Assembly (NCBI GenBank): GCA_023412805.1
Contig: JAEZRM010000016.1
Span: forward strand, 1 to 64,000
DNA from: Pseudomonadota bacterium
GTDB taxonomy: Bacteria; Pseudomonadota; Alphaproteobacteria; Rhizobiales; Hyphomicrobiaceae
DNA: 64,000 nt
Direction of reading: 5' to 3'
Positions 8,915 to 17,667 of this stretch are shown piece by piece. How positions within the stretch are numbered: the stretch's first letter is position 1; every line of letters begins with the position of its first letter. The position numbers and the translations under genes were made by a program. Below the pieces are notes generated by a model, which saw only the letters and a program-made list of their open reading frames with translations, did not search any database and had not been told where the DNA came from.

Positions 8915-9679
8915 ATGCCGCTCATGCGCGCCGGTAATGTTCAGCGCGAAATCGCGTGTGTCGTGCTCGACAAGGACGGCACGCTGATCGACCACCATGC
9001 GGCGTGGTTCGACCGCTACAATGACGGCGTTATCGCCGTGGTGGACGCGGCGGGCGGTGGCGATCCTATGCGCCGGGCTCTCTATCGCGCGCTTGCCATT
9101 GACATCGATAATCGGCGCTTTGTCGCCGACGCCCCGAATAAATCGCTCAAGATTGCCGACCACGCGCTCATGGCGACGACCATCCTCCATCAGAGTGGAT
9201 GCGAATGGGAAGCAGCATACGAGATTGTCAGCGAGCATCTGCTCGCGAGACTTGCGGCGCCGGTGGGGCGCGAAGCGATCCACGGCATCGGCGACATCGC
9301 CGGACGGCTCAGGGCCTGGAAATCGGCGGGCATCCACCTGGCGATCCTGACGAACGACAACAGGGCCTCGACGCTGTCCGATCTGAGCGTTCTCGGCATC
9401 GATCATTTGTTTTCGGTCGTCGTGTCAGCGGATGATGGTTTGGCAGCCAAGCCGGCGCCGGACGGCATGGTGCACGTCGCGCGAACCCTGGATATTCCAC
9501 TGAACCGCATTGCCATGATCGGCGACACGACCACGGACATGCTGGCGGCGAAGGCGGCCGGGGCGGGGCTGGTGATCGGTGTGCTCAGCGGTCTCGACAG
9601 CGCTCGGAGGCTGGGAGAGAGCGCCGATGCCGTCGTTCAGGATCTTCACGCAGTAGCACTGTCGGGGCAGGCGGATTGA
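8915..9679 (+). CDS. HAD-family phosphatase (phosphoglycolate phosphatase-like)
   Basis: Haloacid dehalogenase-superfamily phosphohydrolase, 254 residues, probably cytosolic; substrate unknown. Motif I is D19-x-D21-GTLID, motif II is ILTND, the motif III lysine is in AAKPAPDG, and motif IV is GDTTTDM. The helical cap between motifs I and II is of the C1 type. The ATG at 8915 has GAGGCG about five bases upstream. It sits 50 bp after ftsI on the same strand, where murE would normally be, and its stop lies eight bases from the moaE stop on the other strand. Assignment to phosphoglycolate is only by general similarity. Confidence 0.85.
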   Translation: MPLMRAGNVQREIACVVLDKDGTLIDHHAAWFDRYNDGVIAVVDAAGGGDPMRRALYRALAIDIDNRRFVADAPNKSLKIADHALMATTILHQSGCEWEAAYEIVSEHLLARLAAPVGREAIHGIGDIAGRLRAWKSAGIHLAILTNDNRASTLSDLSVLGIDHLFSVVVSADDGLAAKPAPDGMVHVARTLDIPLNRIAMIGDTTTDMLAAKAAGAGLVIGVLSGLDSARRLGESADAVVQDLHAVALSGQAD

Positions 9680-9686
9680 CGCTTGC

Positions 9687-10142
9687 TCAGGTGCGCCACC
9701 GCTCCAGCGCGGCGTCGTCGCTCTCGCGCGCATCGACCCAGCGGCCTTCGCCGTTCGCGTCCGTTTCCTTCTTCCAGAACGGTGCGCGCGTCTTGAGGTA
9801 GTCCATCAGAAAAGCCGCGGCTTCGAAGGCCGCGTGCCGATGTGCGGATGCCGTTACGACCAGCACGATGTTGTCGCCGGGCGCGAGACTGCCGATGCGA
9901 TGGACGATGCGTGTGCCCTGCAGCGGCCAGCGCTTGTGCGCCTCTTCCTCGACGCGCGCGAGTTCGGCCTCGGTCATGCCGGGGTAGTGTTCGAGCGTCA
10001 TGGACGACAGCGCCGTGCCATCGCTCGTGCCGCGTACCGTGCCCGTGAATGTGACGATAGCACCGATGTCCGTGCGGCCGGCCGTCAGCGCGGCGACCTC
10101 GCGTGAGATGTCGAAATCCTCGGTCTGGACAGCGACGCTCAC
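9687..10142 (-). CDS. moaE: Molybdopterin synthase catalytic subunit
   Basis: Large subunit of molybdopterin synthase, which transfers sulfur from MoaD thiocarboxylate to precursor Z. It has 151 residues. Visible motifs are AIVTFTGTVRG, MTLEHYPGMTE, HRIGSLAPGDN and the catalytic-lysine stretch APFWKKE. The start is GTG at 10142; GGAGG about eight bases upstream is formed by the final Gly-Gly codons of moaD (GGA GGC) plus its stop, so the two genes are tightly coupled. It is the last gene of the pgsA-moaD-moaE run. Confidence 0.95.
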   Translation of the reverse strand: MSVAVQTEDFDISREVAALTAGRTDIGAIVTFTGTVRGTSDGTALSSMTLEHYPGMTEAELARVEEEAHKRWPLQGTRIVHRIGSLAPGDNIVLVVTASAHRHAAFEAAAFLMDYLKTRAPFWKKETDANGEGRWVDARESDDAALERWRT

Positions 10143-10146
10143 GGTC

Positions 10147-10404
10147 TCAGCCTCCGGTCACAGGCGGAAAGAAACCGATCTCGCGGGCGCCCGAAATCAG
10201 CGCCTCCTGCCGGACATGCGTGTGATCGATGGCCGCGCGAATGACCCCGGCGCGCTCGAAGGCGTGTGCGTACTCGGGGCCGCGGGCCTTGAGCCAGTGA
10301 ATGAGGTCGGCAACGGTCGCGACATCGTGCGGCACATCGATCCTTTCCTCGGATCGGCCGACCCGTTCGCGCAGCCAGGCGAAATAGCGCAAAGTCACTG
10401 TCAT
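10147..10404 (-). CDS. moaD: Molybdopterin synthase sulfur carrier subunit
   Basis: Ubiquitin-like sulfur carrier of 85 residues, ending in the Gly-Gly that is adenylated and converted to a thiocarboxylate. The N terminus TVTLRYFAWLRERVG is typical of the family. The ATG at 10404 has AAGGTGG about five bases upstream; a GTG at 10413 would add three residues. It lies 27 bp after pgsA and four bp before moaE, and its last codons carry the moaE ribosome site. The pgsA-moaD-moaE order is a familiar alphaproteobacterial arrangement, often with uvrC upstream; uvrC is not next to it here. Confidence 0.93.
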   Translation of the reverse strand: MTVTLRYFAWLRERVGRSEERIDVPHDVATVADLIHWLKARGPEYAHAFERAGVIRAAIDHTHVRQEALISGAREIGFFPPVTGG

Positions 10405-10431
10405 GGGGGCCACCTTACACCGAGGCGCGCC

Positions 10432-11016
10432 TCAATTGTCCATGGCGTGACGGACGGCGGCCTTCAGGTAGTCATAGCCGGTCCACAGCGTCAGGAGCGC
10501 AGCGGCCCAGAGCAGCATCGTACCGGTCATCGTGACGCCGGGAACCATCCGGTCCGCCGCCGGTCCAGCCAGTAGGACGGCGAGGGCGAGCATCTGGAGC
10601 GTGGTCTTCCACTTGGCGAGGCGCGTCACGTGTACCTTGACGTGTAGTTCGGCCAGGAACTCGCGCAGCCCGGAAACCAGGATCTCGCGGGAGAGAATGA
10701 TGATGGCCGCCCAGATCGTTATGTAGTCGATGGTGCCGTCGTTCACGAGCAGCAGCAGCGCCGTGCCGACCAGCAGTTTGTCGGCGATCGGGTCGAGCAT
10801 CCGGCCGAGTGTCGACTGCTGTTCGAGCACGCGGGCGAGATAGCCATCCAGCCAGTCGGTGAGGCAGGCGAGTGTGAAGATGGTGAAGGCGGCCCAGTGG
10901 CCGTTGTCTCCCTCGATCAAGAGGAAGCAGGCGGCCATCAGCGGAACGGCCGCGATCCGTCCGTACGTGAGGACGTTGGGCAGTGTCGTTAGTGACGCGC
11001 GCGCTGTGTCGTCCAT
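10432..11016 (-). CDS. pgsA: CDP-diacylglycerol-glycerol-3-phosphate 3-phosphatidyltransferase
   Basis: Makes phosphatidylglycerophosphate, the committed step to phosphatidylglycerol; integral membrane enzyme of 194 residues. The CDP-alcohol phosphotransferase signature is complete: D-W-L-D-G-Y-L-A-R, then G-R-M-L-D-P-I-A-D. About five hydrophobic segments are visible, and the N terminus TTLPNVLTYGRI is characteristic. The ATG at 11016 is preferred because upstream residues in the same frame look non-native; the ribosome site (AAGAGC) is weak. It heads a run with moaD and moaE and follows the phosphomannomutase gene on the same strand. Confidence 0.93.
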   Translation of the reverse strand: MDDTARASLTTLPNVLTYGRIAAVPLMAACFLLIEGDNGHWAAFTIFTLACLTDWLDGYLARVLEQQSTLGRMLDPIADKLLVGTALLLLVNDGTIDYITIWAAIIILSREILVSGLREFLAELHVKVHVTRLAKWKTTLQMLALAVLLAGPAADRMVPGVTMTGTMLLWAAALLTLWTGYDYLKAAVRHAMDN

Positions 11017-11144
11017 GGCTCTTGTTGCTACACGATTGGTGGACCGCCTCCAAGCGTGCCAGTTGCGAGGCTGCTCTGCAACGCAGACGGCACACCGATA
11101 GAGCACGAATTTGTGACCTGCGCAGCCTGGCCTTTAGGCGCTGC

Positions 11145-12647
11145 TCAGATCTTCTGATTGTATTCGCCGACCTCGGGGAACTTGCGCAGACGCCCGTCGA
11201 TATCCGCGAAGATGGCGCGCTGGGCGGCCTCGGATGTCGGGCTTTCCACCACCACGACCAGCTCCGGCTTGTTCGAGGAAGCGCGCACGAGGCCCCACGT
11301 CCCGTCTTCCAGAACGACACGCACGCCGTTCACGGTGATGAGATCGCGAATGGATTGGCCGGCGACCTTTTCGCCCTTGGCGGCAGCATCCTGGTAGGCC
11401 TTCACGATCTGCTCGACGATGCCGTACTTCGTCTCGTCGGCGCAATGCGGCGACATGGTCGGGGACTGCCATGTCTTCGGCAGATCGCGCTGGAGGTCTG
11501 CCATGGTCTTGTCGGGACTCCGCTCGAGCATGTCACACACCGCGAGCGCCGCGACGAGGCCGTCGTCGTAGCCGCGGCCGAGCGGCGGCTGGAAGAAGAA
11601 GTGGCCCGACTTCTCGAAGCCGACGAGCGCCTTCTGCTCGTGCGTGTAACGCTTCATGTAGGAGTGGCCGGTCTTCCAGTAGAGCGCCTTCGCGCCGTTC
11701 TTCTGGAGAACGGGATCTGTGAGAAAAAGGCCCGTCGATTTGACGTCGGCGACGAAGACCGCGTTCGGATGGATGGCCGAGATGTCACGCGCGAGCATGA
11801 CGCCGACCTTGTCGGCAAAAATCTCGTGTCCCTCGTTGTCCACGACGCCGCAGCGGTCGCCATCGCCATCGAAGCCGAGGCCTACATCCGCCTTGTGCTC
11901 GAGCACTGCCGCACTCATGGCGTGCAGCATCTCGAGATCTTCGGGGTTCGGATTGTAGCGCGGGAATGTGTAGTCCAGATCGCAGTCGAGCGGTACGACC
12001 TCGCAGCCGATGGCCTCCAGCACCTTCGGCGCGAAGGCGCCCGCCGTGCCATTGCCGCACGCGCATACGACCTTGAGCCGACGCTTGAGTTTCGTGCGAT
12101 TTGAGAGCGCCTTCATGTAGCGCTCGGCCATATCGGGCACGAAAATATAGCGACCGCCGCCCGGCGCATCGTACTCGCCATTGAGCACGATGTTCTTCAG
12201 CTCGGTCATGTCGTCCGGGCCGAACGTCAGCGGCCGCGCGAGACCCATCTTGATGCCGGTCCAGCCATTGTCGTTGTGGCTCGCAGTGACCATGGCAACG
12301 CCCGGCACGTCGAGTTCGAATTGCGCGAAGTACGCCATGGGCGAGAGTGCGAGGCCGATGTCGTGAACCTCGGCGCCGCCCGCGAGAAGGCCGTTGATCA
12401 GCGCCTGCTTCACGGATGCGGAGTAGGATCGGTAGTCGTGGCCGGTGACAATGCGCAGCGGCACGCCGCGGCGACGGAACAGTGCCGCGAGCCCGAGCCC
12501 CATGGCATTGAGGCCCATGAGGTTGATCTCATTGGGAAAGAGCCAGCGCGCATCGTACTCGCGAAAACCTGTCGGCTTGACCAGCGGGAGCTGTTCGAAC
12601 GCGAGAGTGTTGGGCTTGAGGTCTGGGCGGGGCTTCGGCAGCATCAT
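11145..12647 (-). CDS. Phosphomannomutase/phosphoglucomutase
   Basis: Alpha-D-phosphohexomutase of 500 residues that interconverts hexose 6- and 1-phosphates for sugar-nucleotide and surface-polysaccharide synthesis; cytosolic. The phosphoserine loop is TAS123HN, the metal loop is DGDGDR, and the sugar-specificity loop reads GFEKSGHFFF, close to the GEMSGH type found in dual PMM/PGM enzymes. The C-terminal phosphate-binding loop RASSNKPEL is present. The start at 12647 (ATGATG) has GAGGAA about nine bases upstream. Whether mannose or glucose is preferred cannot be decided from sequence. Confidence 0.9.
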   Translation of the reverse strand: MMLPKPRPDLKPNTLAFEQLPLVKPTGFREYDARWLFPNEINLMGLNAMGLGLAALFRRRGVPLRIVTGHDYRSYSASVKQALINGLLAGGAEVHDIGLALSPMAYFAQFELDVPGVAMVTASHNDNGWTGIKMGLARPLTFGPDDMTELKNIVLNGEYDAPGGGRYIFVPDMAERYMKALSNRTKLKRRLKVVCACGNGTAGAFAPKVLEAIGCEVVPLDCDLDYTFPRYNPNPEDLEMLHAMSAAVLEHKADVGLGFDGDGDRCGVVDNEGHEIFADKVGVMLARDISAIHPNAVFVADVKSTGLFLTDPVLQKNGAKALYWKTGHSYMKRYTHEQKALVGFEKSGHFFFQPPLGRGYDDGLVAALAVCDMLERSPDKTMADLQRDLPKTWQSPTMSPHCADETKYGIVEQIVKAYQDAAAKGEKVAGQSIRDLITVNGVRVVLEDGTWGLVRASSNKPELVVVVESPTSEAAQRAIFADIDGRLRKFPEVGEYNQKI

Positions 12648-12819
12648 TTCGATTTGTTCCTCGTGGGAAACGCGCGCGCAGGGCCGTGGTTGCACGTGCC
12701 AGCCGGACGTCCTCCGAAAGTATACATTTTAAGTATGGGACGCGTTTCGGACGGATCGATGGCGCCTTTCGCCCCTGGAAGTCAAGGCTTTAAGGGCACA
12801 TCGGTCATCCGGAACTCTG

Positions 12820-14139
12820 TCAGCGCCCGTAAAGCACTTCCGGAAGCCACAGCGCGACGGCCGGGAAGATGATCACGATGATCAGGCCGAGCACCTGCAG
12901 GCCCATGAACTGCATCATGCCCTTGTAGATGTCGACCAGCGACCACTGCGGGACGACGCCCTTCAGGAAGTAAGCCGAGAGTGCGACAGGCGGCGAGAGC
13001 CACGCCGTCTGCAAGTTCACCGCGACCAGAATGCCGAACCACACCTTGTCGAACCCGAGCTTTTCGACCAACGGCAGCAGGAACGGCACAACGATCAAGA
13101 CGATCGGCACCCACTCCAGCGGCCAGCCGAGCAGGAAGATGAGCGCCATGATGATGGCGAGCACGACATAGCGATTGAGCTCGAGACCGAGCAGCGCTTC
13201 CGTCAACATGTTCGGCGTGCCGAGCCGGGCAAAGACGGCGCCGAAGAAGTTCGATGCGGCGACAAGGAACAGGATCAGCACCGAGATTTCGAGCGTCTTG
13301 ACCAGCGCCGAGTGGAAATTCTGAAGGTTCAGGCGCCCGTATGCGGCGGCGAGCACGAGCGATCCGAACGCGCCGCAGGCCGCGCCTTCGGTCGGGGTCG
13401 CGATGCCGAACACGATGCTCCCGAGTGCGAACATCACGAGTGCGGCCGGCGGCACGAGCCCGGCGAAGAAATCCTTCCAGGCTTCGCGCCGGTCGGCTGC
13501 GCGCAACTCCATGGCGAGCGGGGGGCCGAGCGCCGGGTTGATCCAGCAGCGCAGCATGGCATAGCCCGTGAAGAGAATAGCCAGCAGCAGCCCAGGAACG
13601 ATCGCGGCCACGAAGAGCGTCGTCACGGGCACTTCGAGGACGGGTCCCATGACGACGAGCATGATGCTAGGCGGGAGCAGAATGCCGAGCGTGCCGCCGG
13701 CGGCAATGAGGCCGGCGGACATCTGTGTGTCATAACCCGAGCGGATCATTTGTTGCCCGGCCATGATGCCGAGGATCGTGACCGACGCGCCGACGATGCC
13801 GGTAGCGGCCGCGAAGATCGTCGCGACGAACATGACCGCGAGGAAAAGCGAGCCGCGCAGGTTCGCGAGGAGCCGCTGCACGCTGCTGAACAGGCGCTCC
13901 ATGAGGTTCGCCTGTTCCATCATCACACCCATGAAGACGAACAGCGGCACGGCGGCCAGCGTCTGCTCCATCATGGTCGCGTTGAATTGGAGCGTCAGCA
14001 GATAGAAGACGAGTTGGCCGAAGCCCCAGTAGCCGAACACGATGCCGAGGAAGAGCAGCGTGAACGAGATCGGAAAGCCGATCATGATGGCGAACAGCAT
14101 CGCCGCGATCATGAGCAGGCCGATGATTTCTGGGGACAT
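12820..14139 (-). CDS. TRAP transporter large permease (DctM family)
   Basis: Sodium-coupled membrane subunit of a tripartite ATP-independent periplasmic transporter, 439 residues with about 12 hydrophobic segments. Typical DctM features are PLFVFMGVMMEQ near residue 65, the GxxxILLPPSIMLVVMG motif near residue 150, and FGIATPTEGAA. It starts three bases after the stop of the small permease gene. It is the last gene of the dctP-dctQ-dctM operon; no clear hairpin follows the stop. Confidence 0.95.
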   Translation of the reverse strand: MSPEIIGLLMIAAMLFAIMIGFPISFTLLFLGIVFGYWGFGQLVFYLLTLQFNATMMEQTLAAVPLFVFMGVMMEQANLMERLFSSVQRLLANLRGSLFLAVMFVATIFAAATGIVGASVTILGIMAGQQMIRSGYDTQMSAGLIAAGGTLGILLPPSIMLVVMGPVLEVPVTTLFVAAIVPGLLLAILFTGYAMLRCWINPALGPPLAMELRAADRREAWKDFFAGLVPPAALVMFALGSIVFGIATPTEGAACGAFGSLVLAAAYGRLNLQNFHSALVKTLEISVLILFLVAASNFFGAVFARLGTPNMLTEALLGLELNRYVVLAIIMALIFLLGWPLEWVPIVLIVVPFLLPLVEKLGFDKVWFGILVAVNLQTAWLSPPVALSAYFLKGVVPQWSLVDIYKGMMQFMGLQVLGLIIVIIFPAVALWLPEVLYGR

Positions 14140-14142
14140 GGA

Positions 14143-14745
14143 TCAGGGCCACTTTCCGTTCTTTGCCGCGTAGACGGCCCTGAGCGTCTCGGCGACGCCC
14201 TGCAAGGTGAGAAGTGCGATGCCGACCGGCAGCGCCATCCGCACGGGGCCAAGCAGCGGCGCCCAGGCGGTATCCATGACCCGCTCGCCCCGCATGAGCG
14301 ACGTCAGAGCCCAGTCGCTGCAGACCCAGAGCAGGATGAGCATCGTCGGGAAGAAGAACACGATGTAAAGCAGCACATCGACCGTGCCCTGCGTCCGCTC
14401 GGACCAGTTGCGGTAGAGGAAATCGGATCGGATATGCACGCCCTTCGAGAGCGCGTAGCCGGCACCGAGGACGAACATGGCGCCGTAGAGAAAGCGGCTC
14501 ATGTCGTAGGCCCACGCGGTCGGCGCGGTGAAAACGTATCGCGCGGTGATCTCGTACATCACCGTGATGATCAACGGCACTGTGAGCCACGCGAAAATGC
14601 GTCCGGCCCAAAGATTGATCATGTCGATCGTCATGATCGTGCCGGCCATCCAGCGCGGCATGTCGGCGGGTAAGCCGCCGCCATCACGACGGCTCGCGAT
14701 GAGCTCGTCCACGAGCTCCGGCGTCTGCTCTGGTCCGTTGGACAC
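14143..14745 (-). CDS. TRAP transporter small permease (DctQ family)
   Basis: Four-helix membrane subunit that partners DctM; 200 residues, slightly longer than usual because of a hydrophilic N-terminal extension. The start is GTG at 14745, with GGGGGCC about five bases upstream. The first helix, IFAWLTVPLIITVMYEITARYVF, carries the E-x-x-x-R-Y-V-F pattern of the family. It lies between the binding protein and the large permease genes. Confidence 0.9.
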   Translation of the reverse strand: MSNGPEQTPELVDELIASRRDGGGLPADMPRWMAGTIMTIDMINLWAGRIFAWLTVPLIITVMYEITARYVFTAPTAWAYDMSRFLYGAMFVLGAGYALSKGVHIRSDFLYRNWSERTQGTVDVLLYIVFFFPTMLILLWVCSDWALTSLMRGERVMDTAWAPLLGPVRMALPVGIALLTLQGVAETLRAVYAAKNGKWP

Positions 14746-14822
14746 TCGTCGGCCCCCGGGCCTCGAGCAAGCGCGCGAGGTGCAGTGCCGGCCGCGGTGT
14801 GCACGCGGCCGGCCTCAAGCTG

Positions 14823-15944
14823 CTACTTCTTCTCGAGAGAGGCGGCGTAGGCGCCGGTGATGCCGGCATTGGCCTTCTGCGCGCGGGCCCAGAATGGGAT
14901 CGCCGTGTCTGCGAATGCCCTTTGGCTGTCCCACACCTTCTTGAAGAACGCATTTTCGGAAGCGTGCTTCTCGAAGGCCTTCTTGGCCGCGTCGCCATAC
15001 TCTTTGAAGTAGGCGTCTGGCGTCGGATGGATCTGCACGCCGTGCTTCTCGACCAGTTCCTTGAGCGCCTTGCCATTCTCGACGATACGATAGGAGTGCG
15101 CCTTCAGCAGCGCGGCGTTGGCCGCGACTTCCATGGCCTTCTGCTGGTGTGGAGACATCTTCTTCCAGACATCGCCATTGAGATACATGTCGGCGTTGAC
15201 GACGTTCTGGTGCAGGCCTTCGAGATAGTAGTGCTTCATCACCTTCTGGAATCCGAAGACCATGTCGGGCTTGGGGCAGCACCACTCAGCCGCGTCGAGC
15301 ACACCCTTCTCGAGCGCCGGCAGGATGTCACCGCCGCCCATCGCGACCGAAGCAACGCCGATGTCGCGGTAGATCTGGCCGGGAATGCCGGGCGGCGTAC
15401 GGAAGCGGAGCTTGCGGAAGTCCGCCATATCCTTGATCGGGGCCTTGAACCAGCCGAGCGCTTCAGGGCCGACGGGCTGGAGCATGAAGCCTTTGACGTT
15501 GACCTTCATCTCCTTCCATAGCTCGTCATAGAGCTGCTGGCCGCCGCCGTATTGGTACCAGGCGAGCCACGCGAGATTGTCGAGGCCCAGCCCAGACCCG
15601 GCTGCCGGTGAACCGAACAGCGTTGCGGCGGGATGTTTGCCCGACCAGTAGTGCGTCCAGGCGAATCCGCCTTCGATGAGGCCCTTGTCGACAGCATCGA
15701 GCGTGTCGTTGACGGCGACCACCGCGCCGGCAGGCAGCACTTCCATGGTCACCGTGCCGCCGGTCAGCGCCGCGACGTCGGACGCGAAGTCCTTGAGCAT
15801 GGTGACTTCGTCCGCCGAGGTCGGAATGACCGACTGGATGCGGATCTTGATCGGCTTGTCCTGAGCGAGCACGGCCGGCGCAAAGGCCGGTACCCCGAGA
15901 GCGAGCGCGCACGCAGCTCCCACCGCGAAATTGCGGATCGACAT
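14823..15944 (-). CDS. TRAP transporter substrate-binding protein, TakP-like
   Basis: Periplasmic receptor of 373 residues with a clear signal peptide (AVGAACALALGVPAFAPAVLA, cleaved before QDKPI). The segment KLRFRTPPGIPGQIYRDIG, followed by GGDILPALEKGVLDAAEWCCP, resembles TakP of Rhodobacter, where the Arg and the Glu-Trp pair contact a sodium-bound 2-oxo acid. A 2-oxo acid or similar carboxylate ligand is therefore inferred, not shown. GGGAGG lies about nine bases before the ATG. It is the first gene of the TRAP operon. Confidence 0.9.
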   Translation of the reverse strand: MSIRNFAVGAACALALGVPAFAPAVLAQDKPIKIRIQSVIPTSADEVTMLKDFASDVAALTGGTVTMEVLPAGAVVAVNDTLDAVDKGLIEGGFAWTHYWSGKHPAATLFGSPAAGSGLGLDNLAWLAWYQYGGGQQLYDELWKEMKVNVKGFMLQPVGPEALGWFKAPIKDMADFRKLRFRTPPGIPGQIYRDIGVASVAMGGGDILPALEKGVLDAAEWCCPKPDMVFGFQKVMKHYYLEGLHQNVVNADMYLNGDVWKKMSPHQQKAMEVAANAALLKAHSYRIVENGKALKELVEKHGVQIHPTPDAYFKEYGDAAKKAFEKHASENAFFKKVWDSQRAFADTAIPFWARAQKANAGITGAYAASLEKK

Positions 15945-15999
15945 CGGTTTCTACCTCCCAGTTGCGCGCGGCCAGCTTTCTGAATGCACCGGCTCGCTC

Positions 16000-16089
16000 A
16001 TGCGCGATCACTTGTTTCGCCTCGGACCACCCTTCACGGAATGGTCTGCGACGCGAGAAGAAAGGTCTCATTATTTTGATGCGCGATCA
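16000..16089. repeat. Two copies of ATGCGCGATCA upstream of the TRAP operon
   Basis: The 11-mer occurs at 16000-16010 and 16079-16089, 79 bp apart, in the 381-bp gap between the TRAP operon and gapA. The second copy lies inside TTGAT-GCGCG-ATCAA. They could be operator half-sites for the TRAP operon, which starts at 15944. Apart from these and the gapA terminator I see no gene in the gap. Confidence 0.4.
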
Positions 16090-16243
16090 AGGCCGCTGCG
16101 AGAGTCCGTCAAAGCCGTATCGCTTGTGCAATGCAACAATCGTCGCGAAGCCAGGGCGATCTACGCGATCGATGGATGCAGCGCCGATCGATCTGGAAAT
16201 GCCGCGATATCAGATATTTCGTCCGCGCGGCAGCGCATGGCCC

Positions 16244-16283
16244 AAAAACAAAACGTGCGACCATCCACGAGGATGATCGCACG
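16244..16283 (-). terminator. Rho-independent terminator of gapA
   Basis: On the minus strand, CGTGCGA then CATCC pairs with GGATG then TCGCACG around an ACGA-type loop, with one internal mismatch. It is followed by TTTTGTTTTT. It begins 43 bases after the gapA stop codon. Confidence 0.85.
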
Positions 16284-16325
16284 TCCGTTAGAAGCTCCGC
16301 GAAAATCGATCGCAGAAGATAATCG

Positions 16326-17336
16326 CTAGATCAGCTTCGCCATGGCGACGGCCGTGTCGCTCATGCGGTTCGAGAAGCCCCACTCGTTGTCGTACCAGGT
16401 GAGGATACGCACGAGATTGCCGTCCATGACTTTCGTCTGGTCGAGGGCGAAGGTCGATGAGTGTGGATCGTGGTTGAAGTCGATCGAGACATTCGGCTGG
16501 CTCGTCACGGCAAGAATGCCCTTCAGCGGGCCGCTCGCGGCGGCGGCCTGCACGGCTTCGTTGATCTCCTTCACCGTCGTCGCGCGCTTGGCGACGAACT
16601 TCAGATCGACGACTGATACGTTCGGCGTCGGCACGCGGATCGACACACCATCGAGCTTGCCGTTGAGCTCGGGGAGCACGAGGCCGACGGCCTTGGCCGC
16701 GCCCGTCGAGGTCGGGATCATCGAGAGCGCGGCAGCGCGCGCGCGATAGAGATCCTTGTGCATGGTGTCGAGCGTCGGCTGATCGCCCGTGTAGGCGTGG
16801 ATCGTCGTCATGAACCCTTTCTCGATGCCGACGGCGTCATTCAGCACCTTTACGACCGGTGCGAGGCAGTTCGTCGTGCACGAGGCATTCGAGATGACGA
16901 TGTGGTCCTTGGTGAGCTTGTCATGGTTCACGCCGTAGACGACCGTCAGGTCGGCGTTATCGGCAGGCGCCGACACGATCACGCGCTTGGCGCCGGCGGT
17001 GAGGTGCGCCGATGCTTTTTCCTTCGACGTGAAGATGCCCACGCATTCGAGCGCAATATCGACGCCGAGCTCTTTGTGCGGCAGCTCGGCCGGATTGCGC
17101 ACGGATGTCACCTTGATCGGGCCCGTGCCGACATCGATCGTGTCGCCGTTGACCTTGACCTCGCCGTTGAAGCGGCCGTGCACGCTGTCGAAGCGGAAGA
17201 GGTGGGCGTTCGTCTCGACCGGGCCGAGGTCGTTGATGGCAACAACCTGAATGTCCTTGCGGCCGCTCTCGACGATGGCGCGCAGCACATTGCGCCCGAT
17301 GCGTCCGAACCCGTTGATTGCGACTTTTACGGCCAT
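16326..17336 (-). CDS. gapA: Glyceraldehyde-3-phosphate dehydrogenase, type I
   Basis: Glycolytic/gluconeogenic NAD-linked enzyme of 336 residues. N-terminal Rossmann motif INGFGRIGRN; Asp36 in AINDL suggests NAD preference; catalytic Cys153 in SNASC153TTNCLAP; catalytic His in TTIHAYTGDQ. The ATG at 17336 has GGGAGC about seven bases upstream; the open frame continues further upstream but reads as non-native sequence. It is monocistronic: an intrinsic terminator follows, and the 331-bp upstream gap separates it from a CBS-domain gene on the same strand. Confidence 0.97.
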   Translation of the reverse strand: MAVKVAINGFGRIGRNVLRAIVESGRKDIQVVAINDLGPVETNAHLFRFDSVHGRFNGEVKVNGDTIDVGTGPIKVTSVRNPAELPHKELGVDIALECVGIFTSKEKASAHLTAGAKRVIVSAPADNADLTVVYGVNHDKLTKDHIVISNASCTTNCLAPVVKVLNDAVGIEKGFMTTIHAYTGDQPTLDTMHKDLYRARAAALSMIPTSTGAAKAVGLVLPELNGKLDGVSIRVPTPNVSVVDLKFVAKRATTVKEINEAVQAAAASGPLKGILAVTSQPNVSIDFNHDPHSSTFALDQTKVMDGNLVRILTWYDNEWGFSNRMSDTAVAMAKLI

Positions 17337-17616
17337 GGTTCTGCTCCCGCGTGGATGCTGATGGAAGGTCGGCGCCGTGCCGGCACCGGAAGATCGGCTT
17401 AACGTGCGGCGGAACGGCACAGAAATGCGCTTGCCGCGCGGCATTTGTGGGGCTGAGCCATACCCTGAACGCCCGCGCACGCGCAAGGCCACGCCCGGAA
17501 GGCCGCCATTCCTTGGTTGATGAACGCACAGTAGCGGGGCCGGTTGCGGTGCGGGCCGGCAGTACAACTCCAGCCTTCCTGGCCATTCGGTGCGGGCCCT
17601 GCCGAGAGCCCGACAT

Positions 17617-17648
17617 TACGCCCAGCGGCACCTCCGCCGCTGGGCGTA
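17617..17648. terminator. Perfect 12-bp hairpin after the CBS-domain gene
   Basis: TACGCCCAGCGG, eight-base loop, CCGCTGGGCGTA. It begins 20 bases beyond the stop of the CBS gene on the minus strand, in the 331-bp gap before gapA. There is no T-run. It is either a factor-assisted terminator or an mRNA stabiliser. I see nothing else in this gap. Confidence 0.6.
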
Positions 17649-17667
17649 CATGAATGCTGGGAGCTGC

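Noticed and set aside
12719..12724. TATACT as a -10 box before the phosphomannomutase gene
   Set aside because: No -35-like hexamer at a suitable distance; I cannot support it as a promoter.
13312..14673. 453-codon frame antisense to the TRAP permease genes
   Set aside because: It is rich in His/Arg/Glu and is the antisense shadow of hydrophobic codons; the minus-strand TRAP proteins are unambiguous.
16076..16090. TTGAT-GCGCG-ATCAA as an FNR/FixK box before the TRAP operon
   Set aside because: The spacer is five bases, not the four required, and it lies about 130 bases from the nearest start.
15931..16329. Plus-strand frame of 132 codons between the TRAP operon and gapA
   Set aside because: It covers the gapA terminator and shows no domain, signal or ribosome site.
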